DNA of 64,000 nt from JAVBKU01 sp031553875 (GTDB taxonomy: Bacteria; Bacteroidota; Bacteroidia; Bacteroidales; Rikenellaceae), in the NCBI GenBank assembly GCA_031553875.1, contig JAVBKU010000008.1:62001-126000 (forward strand). Reading direction: 5' to 3'. How positions within the stretch are numbered: position 1 is the stretch's first letter; every line of letters begins with the position of its first letter. This document shows positions 59,829-64,000 of the stretch, in pieces. The translations under genes were made by a program, and so were the position numbers. The notes beneath the pieces were generated by a model. That model had not been told where the DNA came from and did no database searches. It saw only the letters and a list, made by a program, of their open reading frames with translations.

Positions 59829-60799
59829 ATATTTTCAAATTTACCTTCAACTTTCATATTCCATTTAGGAGGGAAGAACAATGGATAATTCCCTTTTGAA
59901 TTTTTAAATTTTTGCTTAATACGAACATTATCAACTTGTAATTGAGGAATTTTTACTCGTAAATATTTATCCGTTTCACAAAAACAATTTTGAAGATCAA
60001 TTAAAGTCGGATTTCTTCCAAATAGGTTTTTAAAGGCATTGAATTCGAACTTAGTTTGATACTCTTCTAAATGATCATATGTAAATTTTATAGCATCTTC
60101 ATAGCTATATTTTTTCAAATCGATAAAACATTTTTTAATGCCTCTTATTGCTCCGATTCCTGCTTTTACAAAAGAGTTCTCATTGAAGTCTATAACAGGA
60201 GAATAGTTAAAATCTATTGCATATTGATAAGAAAGAAATCCTCCAAGAAAAGCACAGCTATTCAATATATTATATACATCTTCCAGTGATTTCGCTTTTA
60301 TGATCTTTTCAAACTTCTTGTCCCGAATGAACTCAAGCTGAACCATATTAAGCCACCTCTCATGTTTTGATGAGTATTGAGCATACTGCTGATGAGAGCC
60401 GGTCATCATATATGCTGAATTAAATATAGGGCCTTCCTTTATTCGCTTAGTAAGCAATTTCGACATACGATTAGGGTCATAGGTCTTGATTAGTATATCG
60501 CCGTATTCTTTTTCAAGATATTCCCATGTTTCAATCTTGTTGAAAATTTTGAATATAAGAATTCTTAACAATAAGTCATCAGCGTCAATATGCTTAGTAT
60601 TGGAATTATATATCACATTTTTAATTAAATATTGACTTACTCTATCCGTTGCCCGATAGACATTGGTAAATTTGTGATTAGCAAGTATTGGGTCGTCTGA
60701 AAATGGATATATTTTATTCTCATATCTCTTCCAGAACATATCCATGCGTTCCTGCATGAAGTAAAAATAGTACCGATATGCTTCTTCTCTAATCTTCAT
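59789..60799 (-). CDS. HMUDK-like helical protein (5-hmdU DNA kinase-type domain)
   Basis: 336 residues, nearly all alpha. The segment F44-T-N-V-Y-R-A-T-D-R-V-S-Q-Y-L-I is the hallmark of the helical domain found in 5-hydroxymethyl-dU DNA kinases and related base-hypermodification proteins. No P-loop is visible, so kinase action is doubtful. It is the first gene of the minus operon, 20 nt after a predicted start. Together with the TS-like and Nmad proteins it suggests enzymes that build or recognise a modified thymine. Confidence 0.65.
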   Translation of the reverse strand: MKIREEAYRYYFYFMQERMDMFWKRYENKIYPFSDDPILANHKFTNVYRATDRVSQYLIKNVIYNSNTKHIDADDLLLRILIFKIFNKIETWEYLEKEYGDILIKTYDPNRMSKLLTKRIKEGPIFNSAYMMTGSHQQYAQYSSKHERWLNMVQLEFIRDKKFEKIIKAKSLEDVYNILNSCAFLGGFLSYQYAIDFNYSPVIDFNENSFVKAGIGAIRGIKKCFIDLKKYSYEDAIKFTYDHLEEYQTKFEFNAFKNLFGRNPTLIDLQNCFCETDKYLRVKIPQLQVDNVRIKQKFKNSKGNYPLFFPPKWNMKVEGKFENICLSPNTTELTLF

Positions 60800-61325
60800 A
60801 TTGCAATTAAGCCCTTAGTAAATCTCAAATTTAATCAATTTATCTTGTTTCCCATTTTATTTTCAAAAATATAAAATTGACCATCAGAGTAATAGCCATA
60901 TATATGTTATTTTCACATCTACTTACAGTGTTGTGTTTCGAAGAAATACCATTGCTGGTTTTATGAGGACAATTACAATGCCATTTTTCTTATTATTGCA
61001 AATAATTGTTCATATATTCGCTTAAATTTAAGATAGTTAATATTTCCTGTAAATATTAGGATATCGCAAAAAATGTTGAGGAAATAAATTAATATTTTCA
61101 GATAACCCAATCCTAAATATTGAATAACTAAATGGCTAAATTCTGAATTTTCTCCCGTTGATTTTTTACTACAACAGATTTTAAGATTGCTGAGAGTACT
61201 ATAAACGTAATTCTATAGTAGTTGTGGAAGATCGATTATTAAATAAAAGGATAGATTATTGTTTATTCGGGTTATTATTACGTACTTTGCGTAACGCGAT
61301 ATATGTAACGTAAAATTTGTAGACC
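60800..61325. other. 526-bp AT-rich intergenic region
   Basis: No gene seen on either strand. It holds the upstream region of the minus defence operon and of the AAA ATPase gene. No clear inverted repeats or RNA found. Confidence 0.5.
60826..60833 (-). promoter_or_regulatory. -7 element of the minus defence operon
   Basis: On the minus strand TAAATTTG, an exact match. No TTG at the right distance. The start would be near 60819. Confidence 0.4.
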
Positions 61326-62450
61326 ATGAAACCGAATAATCCTTTTCTCATAGTAGGCTATCATAGCCCTGAATATTTCTGTGATCGCGTGAGCGAAACT
61401 GCCACGATGACCGGGGCACTCCATAATGGGCGCAACCTTACGCTCATCGCTCCGCGGCGTATAGGTAAAACCGGGTTGATTCGGAATGTGTTCTATAAAC
61501 TGAAGGAAGAGCAGCCGGAGATCGTAACCCTCTACATGGATATTTACCCCACTCAGAACCTTGGGGAGTTTGTCCAACTGTTTGCCAGCACGGTTCTGGG
61601 GTCTCTGGATTCAGCTCCACAAAAGGCTATGAGCCGGATCGGGAAGTTTATCAAAAGCCTGCGCCCGGTTTTTACGCTCGACCAATTGACCGGCACCCCG
61701 AAAGTTACGGTGGACATTGCTGCCGGCTCGGAAGAGGCCAGCATGAAAGAGTTGTTCGAATACCTTGGTTCCTCGGAGAAGCGATGCTATATTGCGATCG
61801 ATGAATTTCAGCAAATAGGCGAATACCCCGAGAAAGGCGTAGAGGCCATGCTCCGGTCTTACATACAGTTTCTACCCAACGTCAATTTCATCTTTGCTGG
61901 CAGCAAGCAGCACGTCATGCAGGAGATGTTCATGTCGGCCAAACGCCCGTTCTACCAGAGTACGCAGATATTGTCTATCGATCAAATAGAGCATCAGGAG
62001 TATTACCGTTTTGCAGCAAATTTTTTCGCTGCTCAGGGACGGGAGCTCACGGAGGATGTATTCTCTTCAATATACAATGAGTTCAACGGCCACACCTGGT
62101 ATATCCAGGCGATATTGAACCGGCTTTATGGATATTCTTCGCAGCCGGATAAAGATGCGGTGAACTATGCCCAAAATGAGATTGTCAACGAGTCGACTTA
62201 TACTTATGAAACCCTGGTCGGCACACTTACCTCCGGCAATGTAAAGCTTCTTAAAGCGATCGCCAAAGAAGGATGCGTGAAAGAGATAAACGCCGGCGAT
62301 TTCATACAGAAACACAAACTGAAAGCCGCCAGCAGCGTCAATGCTTCGCTCAAAAAGCTTCTCGACAAGGAGCTGGTATATAAAAACCAGGACGGCTATA
62401 TCGTGTACGATCGTTTTATGGCGATTTGGTTGCGTCAGCAGCCGTATTAA
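61326..62450 (+). CDS. AAA-type ATPase with C-terminal winged helix
   Basis: 374 residues. Walker A A42-P-R-R-I-G-K48-T, Walker B Y-I-A-I-D159-E, and a sensor-1-like N-F-I-F-A-G-S-K. The C-terminal ~80 residues look like a winged helix (L-L-K-A-I-A-K-E-G ... V-N-A-S-L-K-K-L-L-D-K-E-L-V). This STAND-like ATPase type is common in Bacteroidota, often in mobile regions, and its function is not settled; a role as toxin or transcription switch is possible. Its base content is closer to the host than the AT-rich genes before it. It overlaps the convergent integrase by 4 bp. Confidence 0.8.
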   Translation: MKPNNPFLIVGYHSPEYFCDRVSETATMTGALHNGRNLTLIAPRRIGKTGLIRNVFYKLKEEQPEIVTLYMDIYPTQNLGEFVQLFASTVLGSLDSAPQKAMSRIGKFIKSLRPVFTLDQLTGTPKVTVDIAAGSEEASMKELFEYLGSSEKRCYIAIDEFQQIGEYPEKGVEAMLRSYIQFLPNVNFIFAGSKQHVMQEMFMSAKRPFYQSTQILSIDQIEHQEYYRFAANFFAAQGRELTEDVFSSIYNEFNGHTWYIQAILNRLYGYSSQPDKDAVNYAQNEIVNESTYTYETLVGTLTSGNVKLLKAIAKEGCVKEINAGDFIQKHKLKAASSVNASLKKLLDKELVYKNQDGYIVYDRFMAIWLRQQPY

Positions 62451-63451
62451 TTATCCTGCCTGAAGTTGAAATCGCATTTTGACAATATCTCCGACAAGTT
62501 CGTCGGAATAAATTTAGCGTATGCTTTTTCGGTCGCTACGATGGAGCGATGCCCCAATAGTTTACTTAACGCATGGGTTGGTATCCCACGGTTCAGGGCC
62601 ATCACCACAAAAGTATGCCTAGCTGTATGCATCGACAAGTTGAATGTTAACTTGGTCGGGAGTTTTTCGCCCAGCGTCCGCAGCGAAGTGTGAAGCGACC
62701 TGTTGATGGATTTTCGTTTATAGTCTAAGAACGCAACATCATCCAGGTCGAATGATGCCGGCAACAGATTGAAGACGAACCTCTCGTTGTAGAATTTGTC
62801 GTGCCAGTGATTTAATATATCCATTGCCTGACCCATGATAGGAATCACATGGGGTAATTTCTCTTTGTACAGATTTTTCTTGATCTGTTTATTGTCCCAG
62901 TCTATGTGACTCCACTCCAGGGTCAGGATATCCGAAAACCTTAATCCGCAGGCATAAAAAGAGAACATGAACATATCCATATATTCCCGGGTGCGGTTGT
63001 GCTTCACAACGTGGTAAAGGTTTACGAACTCCTGCATTTGCTCTCGGGTCAGGTAGTGGATAGTGTCCTGGGCAACCTTGGATTCATATTTCCTGCTCCG
63101 GAGGCTGAAGTACCTACCACGGATCGCATTATCCACACTTGCCGGGATCAGGCCGTTTATGCAGGCATACTCGGCGGCCTTGAAGATAGGCTTGAGTTTT
63201 TTATTTATGCTTTCCCTCTTGTTCCCGCGGGACAGGCAATACTCTCTATATTTATCTATAAGATCGACCGACAGGTCTTGAAACGGGAGTTTATTGCTGC
63301 CGGTTAGTATCCGGACATATGCGCTGAACATATCTATGTGGCGATCGTCAGAGGCATATGTGGAGTAGGCAATCTTTTCCAGAGTATACCGCGACCTGTT
63401 GTATTCGCGTGCATATTCGATAAAATCCTGGGCGTTTGATTCGTTTTTCAT
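62447..63451 (-). CDS. tyrosine recombinase/integrase
   Basis: 334 residues. An N-terminal SAM-like core-binding domain (~residues 30-115), then the catalytic domain with R171 (A-C-G-L-R-F-S-D), H275-T-A-R278, H301 (L-L-G-H-R) and nucleophile Y311. All key residues are present, so it should be active. Proteins of this design move Bacteroidota integrative elements, often into tRNA 3' ends, which fits the tRNA-Ser-like repeats on the left. It may be the integrase of this island or of an element to the right. Confidence 0.9.
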   Translation of the reverse strand: MKNESNAQDFIEYAREYNRSRYTLEKIAYSTYASDDRHIDMFSAYVRILTGSNKLPFQDLSVDLIDKYREYCLSRGNKRESINKKLKPIFKAAEYACINGLIPASVDNAIRGRYFSLRSRKYESKVAQDTIHYLTREQMQEFVNLYHVVKHNRTREYMDMFMFSFYACGLRFSDILTLEWSHIDWDNKQIKKNLYKEKLPHVIPIMGQAMDILNHWHDKFYNERFVFNLLPASFDLDDVAFLDYKRKSINRSLHTSLRTLGEKLPTKLTFNLSMHTARHTFVVMALNRGIPTHALSKLLGHRSIVATEKAYAKFIPTNLSEILSKCDFNFRQDN

Positions 63452-63823
63452 ACTCTGTTATCCCGGTTTAAAACTGCAATTTGAGGGCGCTTCATGGTGC
63501 TACTCATCTTCCTTCAGGATTATTCCTATTCACTCTATTTCGTTGAAGAAGATGAATAGTATCTGCATATCTGTCTGTTACGGAGATTTCCAGCAAAATG
63601 TTCGGATATTGCTCAGTATTATTTGGCCTGAAAATTCCCGATTCCACCCGCAATCACGTTTTTGCTAAGAAAAACGAGGGTTTTATCGAAGGAAATTTCC
63701 GACTCTCATCTCATTCGGGTTTCTATGTAATACGATGAAATATGGTGTAATGTGTACTTAACTATTTGTTTGAAAATCATTTAACGATTTCCTTCGTGGC
63801 AGAAACCGAAAAATACTATTGCC
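63452..63823. other. 372-bp region between integrase and HTH gene
   Basis: No gene, tRNA or copy of the 16-bp repeat seen. It is AT-rich in places and likely holds the divergent promoters of the integrase and the HTH gene, and may hold the element's att site. Confidence 0.4.
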
Positions 63824-64000
63824 ATGGAGATAAAACCTATCGAAGAAAAAGCGTACGCTCAAATGAAGCGGGCTTTTGAAGAGTTCGTTTTGGAGGTCGA
63901 GGAAATATGCATAGCTCCCTCCATCGAGAAAGAGTGGCTGGATAACACCGACGTCTGTCATTACCTGAATATTCAACCCCGGACGTTGAATAAGTACAGG
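63824..64000 (+). CDS. HTH (excisionase-like) protein, 3' end outside the window
   Basis: 59 codons are visible from the ATG at 63824. After an acidic helical start comes W-L-D-N-T-D-V-C-H-Y-L-N-I-Q-P-R-T-L-N-K-Y-R, the opening of a MerR/excisionase-type helix-turn-helix found next to integrases of Bacteroidota elements. It may direct excision or control the element's genes. Confidence 0.7.
   Translation, partial: MEIKPIEEKAYAQMKRAFEEFVLEVEEICIAPSIEKEWLDNTDVCHYLNIQPRTLNKYR

Larger units (their letters stand above)
54942..64000. mobile_element. probable integrative island with defence genes and tyrosine recombinase
   Basis: The left edge is a tRNA-Ser-like 3' end; just after it the DNA turns AT-rich up to ~61320; near the right lie a tyrosine recombinase and an excisionase-like HTH protein. 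The right end is outside the window or not recognised, as no third copy of the 16-bp repeat is seen. The AAA ATPase and integrase have a more host-like base content, so the AT-rich part may be a cargo segment acquired separately. Confidence 0.5.

Noticed and set aside
1..64000. CRISPR array
   Set aside because: The only regular repeat is the 72-bp coding repeat of the LRR gene; no repeat-spacer pattern or cas genes found.

Overview
The window comes from a Bacteroidota chromosome, most likely order Bacteroidales and perhaps Rikenellaceae/Alistipes-like (the genus is a guess). Evidence: many promoters match the Bacteroidota pattern TTG, 19-20 bp, TAnnTTTG; Shine-Dalgarno sites are generally lacking; and the gene families are typical (HTH_18 AraC regulators with membrane domains, BspA-type LRR lipoproteins, GH115, PF05426 lyases, Nmad-type accessory genes). 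Most of the window looks GC-rich, but about 54980-61320 is strikingly AT-rich.

Layout. 1-4545: end of a CNNM/CBS (CorC/HlyC) membrane protein, a structured ~180-nt ncRNA with its own promoter and terminator (6S-like candidate), a PAS histidine kinase, a PAS-LuxR regulator and a small beta-barrel protein. 4654-28212, minus strand: a nearly gapless ~23.5-kb operon for an aryl-polyene-type lipid. It encodes an aromatic amino acid ammonia-lyase, an AMP-ligase, two ACPs, three ketosynthases, a chain-length-factor-like protein, a ketoreductase, two hotdog dehydratases, a thioesterase, an LpxL-like acyltransferase, a B12/radical-SAM enzyme, a GT2-DUF2062 protein, an MMPL-PlsC-methyltransferase fusion, a LolA-like carrier, a polysaccharide deacetylase, a CrtI-like oxidoreductase and an Ntn-hydrolase. 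The flexirubin dialkylresorcinol genes darA/darB are not seen. 28535-35279, divergent: TetR regulator, TolC, HlyD, two ABC ATPases and two ABC-2 permeases, a YbhGFSR-like export system.

35544-48797: AraC regulator, DUF1254-type lipoprotein, secreted (alpha/alpha)-barrel and PF05426 lyase-type enzymes, a GH115-like glucuronidase, small lipoproteins and an Ada-type DNA alkylation repair regulator, mostly separated by strong bidirectional terminators. 49120-51674: two related membrane proteins of unknown function in tandem. 51932-54957: a 3-kb segment bracketed by identical 16-bp sequences that look like the 3' end of a tRNA-Ser, containing a BspA-like repeat lipoprotein, a frameshifted AraC regulator and a coding remnant.

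54980-64000 is a probable integrative island. Plus-strand operon: TIR-like protein, four-TM SLATT-type protein and a class III nucleotidyl-cyclase-like protein, which resembles a Pycsar/Thoeris hybrid. Convergent minus-strand operon: HMUDK-like helical protein, thymidylate-synthase-like protein, Nmad1/DUF1599, a second TIR-like protein and Nmad2, which looks like base-modification or nucleotide-based immunity. The two operons overlap by 67 bp tail to tail. Then come an AAA ATPase, a tyrosine recombinase and the start of an HTH protein. This double TIR locus is the best candidate for an undescribed system.
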